From JAOUEA01 sp035550775 (lineage in GTDB: Bacteria; Actinomycetota; UBA4738; HRBIN12), in the NCBI GenBank assembly GCA_035550775.1, contig DASZOO010000105.1:1-41472 (forward strand): a DNA stretch of 41,472 nucleotides. Reading direction: 5' to 3'. Below, piece after piece: positions 1 to 8,537 of this stretch (positions are counted from its first letter, which is position 1; the number at the start of each line of letters is the position of its first letter). The notes below the pieces were generated by a model. That model was given only the letters and a program-made list of their open reading frames with translations, did no database searches and had not been told where the DNA came from. The position numbers and the translations under genes are program-made.

Positions 1-371
1 CTCACCCAGGGCGGCACGACCTCGGAGCCGTCGTCGGTCCTCATGAGCTTGGTGCCGGCGAGCATCGTGACCACGATCGAGGCCCCGTCGTCACCGGCCT
101 CCAGGTGATGGACCGCGCCGATCGGGACCACGGCCGAGTCACCGGCCGCGAGCTCGAACGACTGCTCGTCGATGTGGAACGTTCCCCCGCCCGACGCCAC
201 GGTGAAGACGTCGAGGTGGTCGTGACGATGCGCAGGCAGGCCGCCACCCGGCGGCACGTCGACCCGGTACAGGGCCGCCTCGTCGGCCCCGCGGCTCGGC
301 GCGGCCAGGCTCGTGATCGTGTTCCCTCCCAGCTCGAACGTGGGGTGTTCGTCGGCGCGCTCGACCGGCAC
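1..371 (-). CDS. Cupin-domain protein, 3' end cut by the window edge
   Basis: Reading leftward from a GTG at 371, the frame stays open to base 1, so the C-terminus lies outside. It encodes a single small cupin barrel: a metal-binding-type motif (PAHRHDHLDVF) is followed by a beta-rich stretch with a second histidine pair (GAVHHLEAG). The HxHxxxxx...H pattern is what cupins use to hold a metal. The start is chosen because a perfect AGGAGG lies six bases upstream (378-383); an in-frame ATG at 434 has no such site and would put the AGGAGG inside the gene. The substrate cannot be told. It is divergent from the TldD gene. Confidence 0.8.
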   Translation of the reverse strand, partial: MPVERADEHPTFELGGNTITSLAAPSRGADEAALYRVDVPPGGGLPAHRHDHLDVFTVASGGGTFHIDEQSFELAAGDSAVVPIGAVHHLEAGDDGASIVVTMLAGTKLMRTDDGSEVVPPWV

Positions 372-377
372 GGTCGT

Positions 378-383
378 CCTCCT
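378..383 (-). promoter_or_regulatory. Shine-Dalgarno site that fixes the cupin start
   Basis: On the minus strand this is AGGAGG, six bases before the GTG at 371. It decides that start over the upstream in-frame ATG at 434. Confidence 0.75.
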
Positions 384-516
384 CAAGCTCGTCGGGTCGG
401 GCGGCATCTTCCCACCGTCGTGCGCGGCAGCCATCCGTGCGGTGGACCGGAGACGATCCTCGACGTCGACCCTCCCACCCGTCGATCGGGAGGGGTTGCC
501 GCCGGGCGGCAACGGG

Positions 517-522
517 TAGGAT
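517..522 (+). promoter_or_regulatory. Candidate -10 box upstream of tldD
   Basis: TAGGAT preceded by GGG matches the TANNNT form seen before several other genes in the window. Transcription would begin near 529, so the in-frame ATGs at 437 and 521 could not be used as starts. No good -35 box is visible. Confidence 0.4.
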
Positions 523-586
523 GCCCCGCGGCGTGCGGACCATGGGTTCGGACGTGGTCGGCTGCCGACTCGATGGGGGGACCACG

Positions 587-2029
587 TTGCTCGATGTCGC
601 GAAGGGGGCGGTCGATGCCGCCCGGGCGGCCGGCGCCGAGTGGGCCGACGCGCGCGCGGGAACCGACGAGAGCGAGTCGCTCACCGTTCGCAACCAGGAG
701 ATGGAAGGCATCGATCGGTCGACCTCGACCGGCATCGGCATCCGCGTCCTGGTCGGGGGCCGGTGGGGCTTCGCGGCGACCTCGCGCCTCGACGAGGCCG
801 AGATCGAGCGCACCGCACGGCTCGCGGTCGAGATGGCCAAGGCCGCGCACCGGCTCCCGGGGGACCCCGTGTCCCTCACGCCGGTGGAACCCGTGAGGAC
901 GTCGTGGCGCACCCTCGTCGAGGAGGACCCGTTCACGGTGCCGCTCGAGGAGAAGGTCGCGCTGCTGATGGAGGCCTCGCGGCAGATGCAGCAGGTGCCG
1001 GGGCTCTCGTTCGCGGAAGCGGGCCTCGACTTCTTCCGCCGCTCGACGTGGTTCGCCTCGAGCGACGGCGCCGCGATCGAGCAGGTGGTCACGAACTCCG
1101 GCGGCGGCATCGAAGCGACGGCCGTCGGCGACGGCGACATGCAGCGCAGGAGCTATCCGAACTCGTTCCGGGGCCACGTCAAGGCGGCCGGCTACGAGCA
1201 CATCCGCACGCTGGGGCTGATCGAGGAGGCCGAGCGCATCGGCGCCGAGGCCGTCGCGCTGCTCTCGGCCCCGGAGTGCCCGAGCGAGGTCACCACGCTC
1301 GTGCTCGATTCCGGCCAGATGGAGCTGCAGATCCACGAATCGATCGGCCATCCCATCGAGCTCGACCGCGTGCTGGGCATGGAGGAGGCCTACGCCGGGT
1401 CGTCGTGGCTCTCCCCCGGCGACCGCGGGAAGGTCCGCTATGCGAGCGACCTCGTCTCGATCACGGCCGACGCTACCCTCCCCGGGGGGCTCGGCACGTT
1501 CGGGTTCGACGACGAGGGCGTGCCGGCCCAGCGGACCCCGATCGTCGTCGACGGCATCTTCGAGGACTTCCTGTCGAGCCGCGAGACCGCCGGGGTCCTC
1601 GGGCAGACCTCGAACGGCACGAGCCGGGCCGACGGGTGGAGCCATCTGCCGCTGATCCGCATGACGAACATCTCGATCGAGCCCCGCGAGGGAACGCTCG
1701 CGGAGATCATCGGCGACACCGAGGACGGCATCTTCATGACCACCAACACGTCGTGGTCGATCGACGACAAGCGCATCAACTTCCAGTTCGGGTGCGAGCA
1801 GGCACGTCGCATCGAGCGAGGGAAGCTCACGACGCTCTACAAGAACCCGAACTACACGGGCATCACGCCGGAGTTCTGGGGATCGTGCGACGCGGTGGGC
1901 GGCGCCGAGGACTGGGTCGTCTGGGGAACCCCGAACTGCGGGAAGGGGCAGCCGGGGCAGGTGGGGCGCGTGGGCCACGGGGCGTCGCCCGCCCGGTTCC
2001 GCGGCGTGCAGGTCGGGGTGCGCGCGTGA
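587..2029 (+). CDS. tldD: TldD-family metalloprotease subunit
   Basis: About 480 residues. TldD and TldE form a heterodimeric zinc protease that cuts unfolded peptides and matures some ribosomally made peptides. The catalytic HExxxH of TldD is present (HESIGH, H250/E251/H255), and a late cysteine (C451, in PNCGKGQ) sits where TldD has its third metal ligand. This makes it the catalytic TldD rather than TldE. The TTG at 587 is preferred: GGGGGG lies six bases before it, and recognisable similarity begins right after it (LLDVAKGAVDAARAAGAEW). An in-frame ATG at 542 is the alternative. The last four bases overlap the GTG of the next gene, so the two subunits are co-translated. Confidence 0.88.
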   Translation: MLDVAKGAVDAARAAGAEWADARAGTDESESLTVRNQEMEGIDRSTSTGIGIRVLVGGRWGFAATSRLDEAEIERTARLAVEMAKAAHRLPGDPVSLTPVEPVRTSWRTLVEEDPFTVPLEEKVALLMEASRQMQQVPGLSFAEAGLDFFRRSTWFASSDGAAIEQVVTNSGGGIEATAVGDGDMQRRSYPNSFRGHVKAAGYEHIRTLGLIEEAERIGAEAVALLSAPECPSEVTTLVLDSGQMELQIHESIGHPIELDRVLGMEEAYAGSSWLSPGDRGKVRYASDLVSITADATLPGGLGTFGFDDEGVPAQRTPIVVDGIFEDFLSSRETAGVLGQTSNGTSRADGWSHLPLIRMTNISIEPREGTLAEIIGDTEDGIFMTTNTSWSIDDKRINFQFGCEQARRIERGKLTTLYKNPNYTGITPEFWGSCDAVGGAEDWVVWGTPNCGKGQPGQVGRVGHGASPARFRGVQVGVRA

Positions 2030-3387
2030 GCGGGAGCCCGGGCGAGCTGCTGGGCGCCGACGCCTTCCGCCGCGTGGCCGAGGGCGCGCTCTCCCTCGGC
2101 GGCGTCGACGGCGTCGAGGTCTTGCTGATGCACGAATCCGGCGGGCTCACCCGGTTCGCGAACTCCGAGATCCACCAGAGCATCGCCCGCGAGGACACGG
2201 GCCTGCGGGTGCGCGTGGTCAAGGACGGACACGTCGGCGTCGCCGCGACCAACGAGGCCACGCCCGAGGGGGCGCTCGCGGCCGCCCGAAGCGCACTGGA
2301 GATGGCGGAGGTCGTGGCGGCCGACCCGCTCTGGCCCGGCCTGGCGCCGTCCCAGCCCCTCCCCGAGGTCGACCGGTACTTCGAGGGCACGGCCTCGGTC
2401 TCGCCCACGACCAGGGCCGACGCGGTGGCCGAGCTGATCGGGCGATGTGCGCCCGGTTGCGTGGCCGCGGGCGCCTACGAGACGATCGCCGTAGAGCTCG
2501 GCGTGGCGAACAGCGAGGGCCAGCTCTGCTGGTCGCCCTCGACGCAGGCCTCGCTCACGGCGGTCGTGAGCGGCCCCGACGGGGGCAGCGGATTCGCGGA
2601 GGTCTTCGCGGGCTCGGCCGACGCGATCGACGCGGGCTCGATCGGGCAGACGGCGAACGACAAGGCCGTGGCCTCGGCATCGCCGGCGGAGCTCGATGCG
2701 GGGACCTACACCGTCGTGCTCGAGCCGTCGGCGACCGCGACGCTGGTCGGCTTCCTGGCGTGGGTGGGCTTCGCGGGCCGCGCCTACATCGAGGGCCGAT
2801 CGTGCTTCGACGGGAAGCAGGGACAGCAGGTGGCCGCACCCTCGGTCTCGATCTGGGACGACGGCACCGACCCTCGAACGCTCGGCGCTCCCTTCGACTT
2901 CGAGGGCACCCCGAAGCAGAGGGTGGACCTGATCTCCAACGGCGTCTTCCGCGACGTCGTGTACGACCGGCGCACCGGCAAGGAGGCCGGCCGTTCCTCC
3001 ACCGGCCACGGACTGCCCTCGCCGAACCCCGAGGGGCCGTTCCCCCTGCATCTGTTCATGGGCTCGGGCGACGCCACGGTCGACGAGATGGTCCGCTCGA
3101 CCGACCGCGGCCTGCTCGTCACCCGCTTCCACTACTCGAACATCGTGAACCCGATGGAATCCTCGATCACCGGCATGACGCGCGACGGCACGTTCCTGAT
3201 CGAAGGCGGGGAGATCGTCGGGCCGGTCCGGAACCTCCGGTTCACCCAGTCGATCCTGGGCGCGCTGTCGAGCGTCTCGATGGTCGGGCGCGAGGCCCAT
3301 CTGGCCAGCGAGTTCTTCTTCAGCGCCTCACGCGTGCCGGCCGTGAAGGTCGACGAGTTCCACTTCTCGGGCGTCAGCGACCACTGA
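2026..3387 (+). CDS. tldE: TldE/PmbA-family protease subunit
   Basis: 453 residues starting at a GTG that overlaps the tldD stop (GTGA). It has the overall TldD/PmbA fold but no HExxxH. The corresponding region is replaced by FLAWVGFAGRAYIEGRS, as expected for the non-catalytic TldE partner that shapes the substrate tunnel. The C-terminal region (residues about 340-450) is well conserved in appearance and includes TGHGLPSPNP and a closing VKVDEFHFSGVSDH. The pair would act as a cytosolic heterodimer. No modified-peptide precursor gene is visible nearby, so the substrate is unknown. Confidence 0.85.
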   Translation: MSGSPGELLGADAFRRVAEGALSLGGVDGVEVLLMHESGGLTRFANSEIHQSIAREDTGLRVRVVKDGHVGVAATNEATPEGALAAARSALEMAEVVAADPLWPGLAPSQPLPEVDRYFEGTASVSPTTRADAVAELIGRCAPGCVAAGAYETIAVELGVANSEGQLCWSPSTQASLTAVVSGPDGGSGFAEVFAGSADAIDAGSIGQTANDKAVASASPAELDAGTYTVVLEPSATATLVGFLAWVGFAGRAYIEGRSCFDGKQGQQVAAPSVSIWDDGTDPRTLGAPFDFEGTPKQRVDLISNGVFRDVVYDRRTGKEAGRSSTGHGLPSPNPEGPFPLHLFMGSGDATVDEMVRSTDRGLLVTRFHYSNIVNPMESSITGMTRDGTFLIEGGEIVGPVRNLRFTQSILGALSSVSMVGREAHLASEFFFSASRVPAVKVDEFHFSGVSDH

Positions 3388-4000
3388 GGTCGGGACGATC
3401 GGGCACGGCGCCGGCCTCTCGTTGCCGTCTCGCGGTCCGCACGACCCGCACGATCACCCAGACCCCGGCCGCGAGCGCCGCGACGACGAGGACGATCAGC
3501 GCGATCGCGATGCCGCCGAAGACCCAGAGCCAACCTCCGACGCACTCCAGGTCCGATGCTTCGGCGAACGCCGGAAGGGTGAGGACCTCGCCGTCGGCCG
3601 TGACCACCCGATCGGCCCTCAGGCTCGACGGGTGGAACTCGACGTCGACGTCGGCGATCGTGCCGGCGTACTCGACCGTGGCGACGGAGGGACGCTCGGG
3701 GTCGAGCCGGCCCTCGAGCGGATCGGTCTCCCGCATCGACGGCGGCTCGCCCCCCACCGTGAAGATCGTGGCCGACGGGCCCCCCGCGGCTTCGGCCCGC
3801 CACCGAACCGGACCGTCGAGATCGGCGACCTGCACCGCCTCGATGCGCTCGTCGGTGCACCTGGGGGCCACGATCACGGCGTCGCCCCGGAGGTTCGCGC
3901 GGACGCCGGCGGTCGGCTGCGTCCGTACCGTGCAGCCCGGCATCGCGCCCACGACGATCGAGCCCGCCACCACGATCGCGCACCGTCTGACCCATCGCAC
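3374..4000 (-). CDS. Lipoprotein with an additional C-terminal membrane helix
   Basis: About 208 residues from a GTG at 4000. The N-terminus is a lipoprotein signal: two arginines, a hydrophobic run, then a lipobox ending VVGAMPGC near residue 21. The middle is a beta-rich extracytoplasmic domain with two further cysteines. Near residues 165-195 is a strong membrane helix (WVFGGIAIALIVLVVAALAA) followed by a basic tail (RTARRQR), so the protein is anchored at both ends with its C-terminus in the cytoplasm. This layout resembles LppM-type lipoproteins, but I cannot confirm the family. Its 3' end overlaps the tldE 3' end by 14 bases on the opposite strand. Confidence 0.6.
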   Translation of the reverse strand: MRWVRRCAIVVAGSIVVGAMPGCTVRTQPTAGVRANLRGDAVIVAPRCTDERIEAVQVADLDGPVRWRAEAAGGPSATIFTVGGEPPSMRETDPLEGRLDPERPSVATVEYAGTIADVDVEFHPSSLRADRVVTADGEVLTLPAFAEASDLECVGGWLWVFGGIAIALIVLVVAALAAGVWVIVRVVRTARRQREAGAVPDRPDLSGR

Positions 4001-4037
4001 GGAGCCTGTTGTACGACGAGATCGGGTCTCGAAGCGG

Positions 4038-4043
4038 TAGGCT
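4038..4043 (+). promoter_or_regulatory. Candidate -10 box for the CBS-domain gene
   Basis: TAGGCT, preceded by CGG, lies 32 bases before the ATG at 4076. With a start of transcription near 4050 it leaves a short leader containing the AGGAGG at 4061-4066. The -35 region is not recognisable. Confidence 0.45.
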
Positions 4044-4075
4044 GGCCGATCCCGAGGCCGAGGAGGCGCACGAGC

Positions 4076-4543
4076 ATGCAGGTCGCCGACGTGATGCACA
4101 CCGACGTGAAGACGGCCGATGCCGAGGACACGTTCGCCGATGTGGCGAAGACGATGCGGACCAACGGCATCTCGTCGGTCGTCGTGCTCGACGGGAAGAA
4201 GCTCGCCGGCATCGTGACCGAGCGAGACATCGTGAACCTGGTGGCGGCGGGCGGCGACCCGCACTCCGTGAAGGTGGCGCACGGCATGACCCGCCGCGAC
4301 CTCGAGACCGTGGGGTCGAAGCTCGATCTGGCCGACGCCGCGGAGCACATGGTCGCTCGCAACATCCGCCACCTGCCCGTGGTTGATCGGGGCAGGGTCG
4401 TCGGCATCGTGTCGATCCGGGACCTGACACGGTGGGCCGCGGAGGAGCTCGCGAGCGGGTCGGAGATGCCCGACATCGCGCGGAGCCACACGGCGCTGCG
4501 GGCGGCGACCGAGCTGCAGAAGCAGCGTCGCAAGGGCGCGTAG
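4076..4543 (+). CDS. Tandem CBS-domain protein
   Basis: 155 residues made almost wholly of two CBS motifs (about residues 7-60 and 72-125), with the typical endings GIVTERDIV and GIVSIRDLT. Paired CBS domains form a module that binds adenine nucleotides such as AMP or ATP and senses energy state. Stand-alone versions like this often regulate another protein, but no target is adjacent. The C-terminal 30 residues are basic (LQKQRRKGA). AGGAGG nine bases upstream of the ATG supports the start. It ends six bases from the end of the convergent NADH dehydrogenase gene. Confidence 0.85.
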   Translation: MQVADVMHTDVKTADAEDTFADVAKTMRTNGISSVVVLDGKKLAGIVTERDIVNLVAAGGDPHSVKVAHGMTRRDLETVGSKLDLADAAEHMVARNIRHLPVVDRGRVVGIVSIRDLTRWAAEELASGSEMPDIARSHTALRAATELQKQRRKGA

Positions 4544-4549
4544 CGCCGG

Positions 4550-5842
4550 TCACTCCCCCGAGGCCCGCTCGAACGCCTCGGTCGGATCGTGCAGCGAGCC
4601 CAGCGCGGTCACGTCGCGCGGGAAGAACAGCGACAGCGTCCAGTCCAGCACGACCCGGACCTTTCGGTTCAGGGTCGGCAGCTGCAGCAGGTGGTAGGTG
4701 CGGGCGACGAACCACGCCGGGAACCCCCGCAACCGCACCCCCAGCACGACCGCGACGCCTTGGTAGCGGCCGAGCGAGCACAGGACGCCGAGCGCCTTGA
4801 ACCGGAACGGCTCGACCTCCCGGCCCTCGAGCGTCGCCAGCACGTTGGCGGCGAGCCGCTTGCCCTGTCTCGTCGCGTACTGGGCCGAGGGTGGGCAGTA
4901 CCCGCCGGCGACGAGGTCGGGCACCGCCGCCGCGTCGCCGGCCCCCCACACGATGCCCTCGAGCCCGTCCACGCGCAGCGCCGCATCGACCGTGAGCCGC
5001 CCCTGATCGTCGACCGGCAGGCCCGACAGGGCCGCGAGCGGCTCCGGCTTCACGCCCGTGGTCCACACGAGCGTCTCGGCCGGGAAGGACTCCCCGTCGC
5101 TGAGACGCACGACGCCGCCTTCGACCGAGTCCAGGCGGGTGTCGGTCCGGATCTCGATGCCACGGCCGGACAGCTCGCGCGCCGCGTACCGTCCGAGGCT
5201 CTCACCGATCTCGGGCAGGATCTCCTCCCGAGCCTCGACGAGGATCCACCTCGGTTCGTCGGGTCCCAGCTCGGGGATGTGCTTCATCGCCCACCGCGAC
5301 AGGTCCTCCAGCTCGGCGAGGGACTCGACCCCCGCGTACCCAGCGCCCACGAAGACGAACGTCAGGGCGGCCCGCCGCCGGGGATCGCGGCGAGGGCGCT
5401 GCGAAGCGGCCTCCAACCGCGACAGCACGTGGTTGCGCAGCAGGATCGCCTCGCCGAGGGACTTGAAGCCGATGCCGTGCTGGGCGAGCCCGGGCACGGG
5501 CAACGTCCGCGAGCGAGATCCGGGCGCGAGCACGAGCTGATCGAACGGCATCTCGAAGCGGTCGCCGTCGATCCCGCGCAGGTGCAGCAGCCGGCCCTCG
5601 ACGTCCACGAGCTCGACCTCGCCCACGACGACGCGCGCGTGACCGAGCGCGGAACGCAGCGGCACGACGACGTGGCGGGGCTCCAGGGTGCCGCCCGCGG
5701 CCTCCGGCAACAGGGACTGGTAGAGGAAGACGCCCTCGCTCGAGATCAGGGTGAGGGCGTGTCCGCCCCTGCGCAGCGGCTTCTGGAGATCTCTGGCGGC
5801 GTTCAAGCCCGCGGCGCCTCCGCCGACGATCACGACGTGCAT
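4550..5842 (-). CDS. ndh: Type II NADH:quinone oxidoreductase (NDH-2)
   Basis: 430 residues. NDH-2 is a single-subunit, non-proton-pumping flavoprotein on the inner face of the membrane that passes electrons from NADH to quinone. The FAD dinucleotide fold is at residues 3-12 (VVIVGGGAAG) and the NADH fold is near residues 160-170 (FVGAGYAGVE). The family signature WTTGVKP and the FAD-pyrophosphate segment VWGAGDAAAVP come later. The C-terminus holds the amphipathic membrane-binding region typical of NDH-2. The HAD gene lies nine bases upstream, implying co-transcription. It supplies electrons to the same quinone pool as the G3P dehydrogenase predicted at 14520-17270. Confidence 0.85.
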   Translation of the reverse strand: MHVVIVGGGAAGLNAARDLQKPLRRGGHALTLISSEGVFLYQSLLPEAAGGTLEPRHVVVPLRSALGHARVVVGEVELVDVEGRLLHLRGIDGDRFEMPFDQLVLAPGSRSRTLPVPGLAQHGIGFKSLGEAILLRNHVLSRLEAASQRPRRDPRRRAALTFVFVGAGYAGVESLAELEDLSRWAMKHIPELGPDEPRWILVEAREEILPEIGESLGRYAARELSGRGIEIRTDTRLDSVEGGVVRLSDGESFPAETLVWTTGVKPEPLAALSGLPVDDQGRLTVDAALRVDGLEGIVWGAGDAAAVPDLVAGGYCPPSAQYATRQGKRLAANVLATLEGREVEPFRFKALGVLCSLGRYQGVAVVLGVRLRGFPAWFVARTYHLLQLPTLNRKVRVVLDWTLSLFFPRDVTALGSLHDPTEAFERASGE

Positions 5843-5851
5843 GCCCCGACG

Positions 5852-6520
5852 TTACGCCCAGCGGGCGAGCACGTCCGGGACCTCGGACAGATCCCGGACC
5901 GCGGCATCGGCCTCGTCGAGCTGCGCCGGCGTCGGATCGTCGGGGGCCTCGCCCCGCAGCACCCAGACCGCTCGCATGCCCGCCGCCTTCGCCGGTCTCA
6001 CGTCGTAGTCGAGGCGATCGCCGAGCATGGCGGCGCGCCCGGGCACGACGTCCGCCGTCGCGAGCACGTGCGCGAACAGCGCCGGGTCGGGTTTCTGCAG
6101 GCCGAGGTCGTCGCTCACGCCCCAGACCTCGAAGAAGCCCGCGAGCCGGTCTCGTTCCATCGCCTGGCGAACGGAGCTGGGCTGGTTCGCGACCACACCG
6201 AGCCGGAACCGCCCTTCGAGCGCGCGGAGGCAGGGGACCACGTCCGGGTACAACGCCGTCGGTGGATAGTCCCAGTAGCGTGCGGCGCGAGCCTCCACCT
6301 CGACGATGTCCTCGTCCGATCCGAGGAAGCGGACCATGAGCCGCCGCCGGAACGACTCCGACTGCGCGGCGCGGGCCGCCGCGTACTCCAGATCGAACTC
6401 CTCGTCGGTGAACTCCGCGCCCGACTCGCGCAGGGCGGTCTTCCACGAGCGCGCGTAGATCGAGTCGTCGTACATGACCCCGCCGATGTCGAAGAACACC
6501 ATCTCGAGCGGCTCGTTCAT
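5852..6520 (-). CDS. HAD-superfamily hydrolase
   Basis: 222 residues. Motif I is FFDIGGVMYDD with the nucleophile at D11. The usual second aspartate (DxD) is glycine (G13), as in the 'DIGG' branch of HAD hydrolases, so classical phosphatase chemistry is not assured. A helical cap occupies about residues 18-90. Motif II is near VVANQPS, and KPDPALF and GDRLDYDV supply motifs III and IV. The substrate is unknown. The start is the ATG at 6520. It sits between the PHP and NDH-2 genes on the same strand with gaps of 38 and 9 bases. Confidence 0.8.
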   Translation of the reverse strand: MNEPLEMVFFDIGGVMYDDSIYARSWKTALRESGAEFTDEEFDLEYAAARAAQSESFRRRLMVRFLGSDEDIVEVEARAARYWDYPPTALYPDVVPCLRALEGRFRLGVVANQPSSVRQAMERDRLAGFFEVWGVSDDLGLQKPDPALFAHVLATADVVPGRAAMLGDRLDYDVRPAKAAGMRAVWVLRGEAPDDPTPAQLDEADAAVRDLSEVPDVLARWA

Positions 6521-6558
6521 CGGCGCATCGTAGCGGCCGATCCCGGGTGGGCCGGGGT

Positions 6559-7401
6559 TCACGCGCCGCTGGTCGTGGGAACGCGCCGGCGCAGCTCGTC
6601 GACGAGCTCGGCCGGGGTCGCCTCGCACCCGAGGCGGAAGTCGTACCGGGCGCCGTGGCAGTCGCTCGAGCTCGTGGGCACCAGCTCGAGCCGTTCGGCC
6701 ATGGCGCGGTAGTACGCGCGGGTCGGTGCGTCGTGATCGGGATGATCGACCTCGAGCCCGGCCATGCCACCCTCGGTCATCTGCTCGATGAGCTCGTCGG
6801 GCACCGACCCGTTGCCTTTCCACATCGCCGGATGCGCGAGCACGCAGACGCCGCCGGCGTCGCCGATCAGCCGCAGGGCATCGAGCGGGTGCAGCGCATG
6901 CTTGGGCACGTAGGCGATGCCGCCGTCGGCGATGAACCGGTCGAAGGCCTCCTTCTCCGTCTCGACGATGCCGGCCTCGACCATGGCCTGAGCGACATGC
7001 GGGCGCGCGATCAGGTCGTCGCCCGCGATGCGCCGGACCGACTCGAACGTGATGTCGTAGCCGGCCTGCTGCAGCTTCTCGACCATCATCTCGCCACGCC
7101 GGAAGCGGGTGTCGGTCAGCCGGCGCAGTTCGGCTCGCAGCTCCTCGTGCGAGGGGTCGACCCAATAGCCGAGCACGTGCAGGCTCGCGCCGTCGTACTC
7201 GGCCGAGAACTCGATGCCGGGGACGAGGTCGAGGCCCTCCTCCTCGGCGGCGGCGCGCGCCTCGTCGAGCCCCGCGAACGTGTCGTGGTCGGTGACGCCG
7301 ATGCCCGCGAGGCCGCGCTCGTGGGCCAGCCGCACGTTGTGGGACGGGCTCTCGGTGCCGTCGCTGAAGGTGGAATGGGTGTGCAGGTCGTATCCGCTCA
7401 T
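6559..7401 (-). CDS. PHP-domain phosphoesterase (RNase AM / TrpH type)
   Basis: 280 residues. The PHP metal site is well formed: H7-x-H9 in DLHTHSTFSDG, GVTDHDT, the HPAM segment in the third quarter, and SSSDCHG near the C-terminus. The length and the insertion that begins at about residue 100 match the YciV/TrpH branch. That branch hydrolyses 3',5'-nucleoside bisphosphates and trims RNA 5' ends. Members of that branch use several divalent metals. The exact substrate here is inferred from family only. It starts at the ATG at 7401, 59 bases after the oxidase gene. Confidence 0.82.
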   Translation of the reverse strand: MSGYDLHTHSTFSDGTESPSHNVRLAHERGLAGIGVTDHDTFAGLDEARAAAEEEGLDLVPGIEFSAEYDGASLHVLGYWVDPSHEELRAELRRLTDTRFRRGEMMVEKLQQAGYDITFESVRRIAGDDLIARPHVAQAMVEAGIVETEKEAFDRFIADGGIAYVPKHALHPLDALRLIGDAGGVCVLAHPAMWKGNGSVPDELIEQMTEGGMAGLEVDHPDHDAPTRAYYRAMAERLELVPTSSSDCHGARYDFRLGCEATPAELVDELRRRVPTTSGA

Positions 7402-7460
7402 GGACAGATGGTCCCAGACCGGCCCGCCCTGCTGCCGCTCGGCCCGGCGTCGGCGCGCCG

Positions 7461-8486
7461 CTACGGCGCGGGCGTCACGAGTGCGGGCCCGGCCTCGTCG
7501 ACGGTCCGACAGCCCGTGAGCGCCATCGCGTTCTCGAACTCCGCGCGCAGGATCCCGAGCACGGCGGCGACACCCGCTTGCCCCTGCGTGGCGAGCCCCC
7601 AGATCGTCGGGCGACCGATCAGCACCGCGGTGGCCCCGAGGGCGAGCGCCGTCAGCACGTCGGAGCCCCGGCGCACCCCACCGTCCATCATCACCGGCAC
7701 GCGCCCCGAGACCTGTGCCGCCACCTCCGGCAACGCATCGAGCCCGGCGGGCGAGCGGTCGAGCTGGCGGCCGCCGTGGTTCGACACGATGATCGCGTCG
7801 GCGCCCGCCTGCACGGCGAGCTCCGCATCCTCGGCGGTGAGGAGGCCCTTCACGACGACCGGCAGGCCGGGAGCGCGTGCCTTGATCCACTCCAGATCGT
7901 CCCACGTGAGCCCGGCGTCGAACAGGTAGTCGCTCTCGCCGATCCCGATCGGCATCACGAAGCCGCTGCGCGTGTCCCGGTGCCGGAGGCCGTTCACCAC
8001 GAAGTCCACCGTCCAGCAGATCGCCTCGTACCCGGCGGCCACCACCCGTTCCAGCATCGAGGTGGTGAACCCACGGTCCTCGGCGACGTAGAGCTGCCAC
8101 CACTTCGGTCCGTCGCTCGCTCGAGCCACCTCCTCCAGGGAGGCCTCGGCGGTCGAGCTGACGACCATCACCGTGCCGGCCTCCGCCGCCGCTCTGGCCG
8201 TGGCGAGCTCCCCGTCGGGATGCGCGAGACGCTGGTAGGCCCACGGTGCCACCAGCACCGGGAAGGCGACCGGGGTGTCGAGCACGGCCGTCGACGGGTC
8301 GGGCGAGCCGGCTCCCCGCAGGAACCGCGGTCTGAGCATCCACCGATCGAACGCCTGCCGGTTCTGGGCGAGCGTCCATTCGTCGCCGGCACCGCCGTCG
8401 AAGTAGTCCCAGACGTCGGGCGGGAGCGCCGCCCGAGCCGCGGGCAGGTAGTCCTCGACGGTCACGTACGGCGGCGGTTGGCTCAT
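7461..8486 (-). CDS. FMN-dependent alpha-hydroxy-acid oxidase/dehydrogenase
   Basis: 341 residues. It belongs to the lactate oxidase / glycolate oxidase / LldD family, which oxidises L-2-hydroxy acids with FMN. Seen are the N-terminal DYFDGGAGDEWT (the family's YFDGGA segment), WQLYVAEDR, a flavin-contacting lysine in PVVVKGLL, the catalytic histidine H237 in SNHGGRQLD, and the phosphate-binding end MDGGVRRGSDV. There is no membrane-binding loop like that of LldD, so oxygen or a soluble acceptor is possible. The substrate cannot be named. The ATG at 8486 is preferred over an ATG at 8516. It lies 51 bases downstream of iclR on the same strand and may be in that regulon. Confidence 0.82.
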   Translation of the reverse strand: MSQPPPYVTVEDYLPAARAALPPDVWDYFDGGAGDEWTLAQNRQAFDRWMLRPRFLRGAGSPDPSTAVLDTPVAFPVLVAPWAYQRLAHPDGELATARAAAEAGTVMVVSSTAEASLEEVARASDGPKWWQLYVAEDRGFTTSMLERVVAAGYEAICWTVDFVVNGLRHRDTRSGFVMPIGIGESDYLFDAGLTWDDLEWIKARAPGLPVVVKGLLTAEDAELAVQAGADAIIVSNHGGRQLDRSPAGLDALPEVAAQVSGRVPVMMDGGVRRGSDVLTALALGATAVLIGRPTIWGLATQGQAGVAAVLGILRAEFENAMALTGCRTVDEAGPALVTPAP

Positions 8487-8537
8487 GGGTGAACGGAGCC
8501 TACCGCCATGGCCCATGCGGCTCGCGAAGAGCGAAAG

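Noticed and set aside
371..434. ATG at 434 as the cupin start
   Set aside because: The AGGAGG at 378-383 would fall inside the gene, while it is ideally placed for the GTG at 371.
437..586. Upstream starts of tldD at 437, 521 or 542
   Set aside because: 437 and 521 precede the likely transcription start. The added residues are Arg/Pro-rich and unlike TldD. 542 remains possible.
3132..5066. A 644-codon minus-strand open frame
   Set aside because: It crosses four well-supported genes on both strands and has no recognisable domain.
4589..6712. A 707-codon plus-strand open frame
   Set aside because: It is antisense to NDH-2 and the HAD gene, with low-complexity Arg/Gln/His content.
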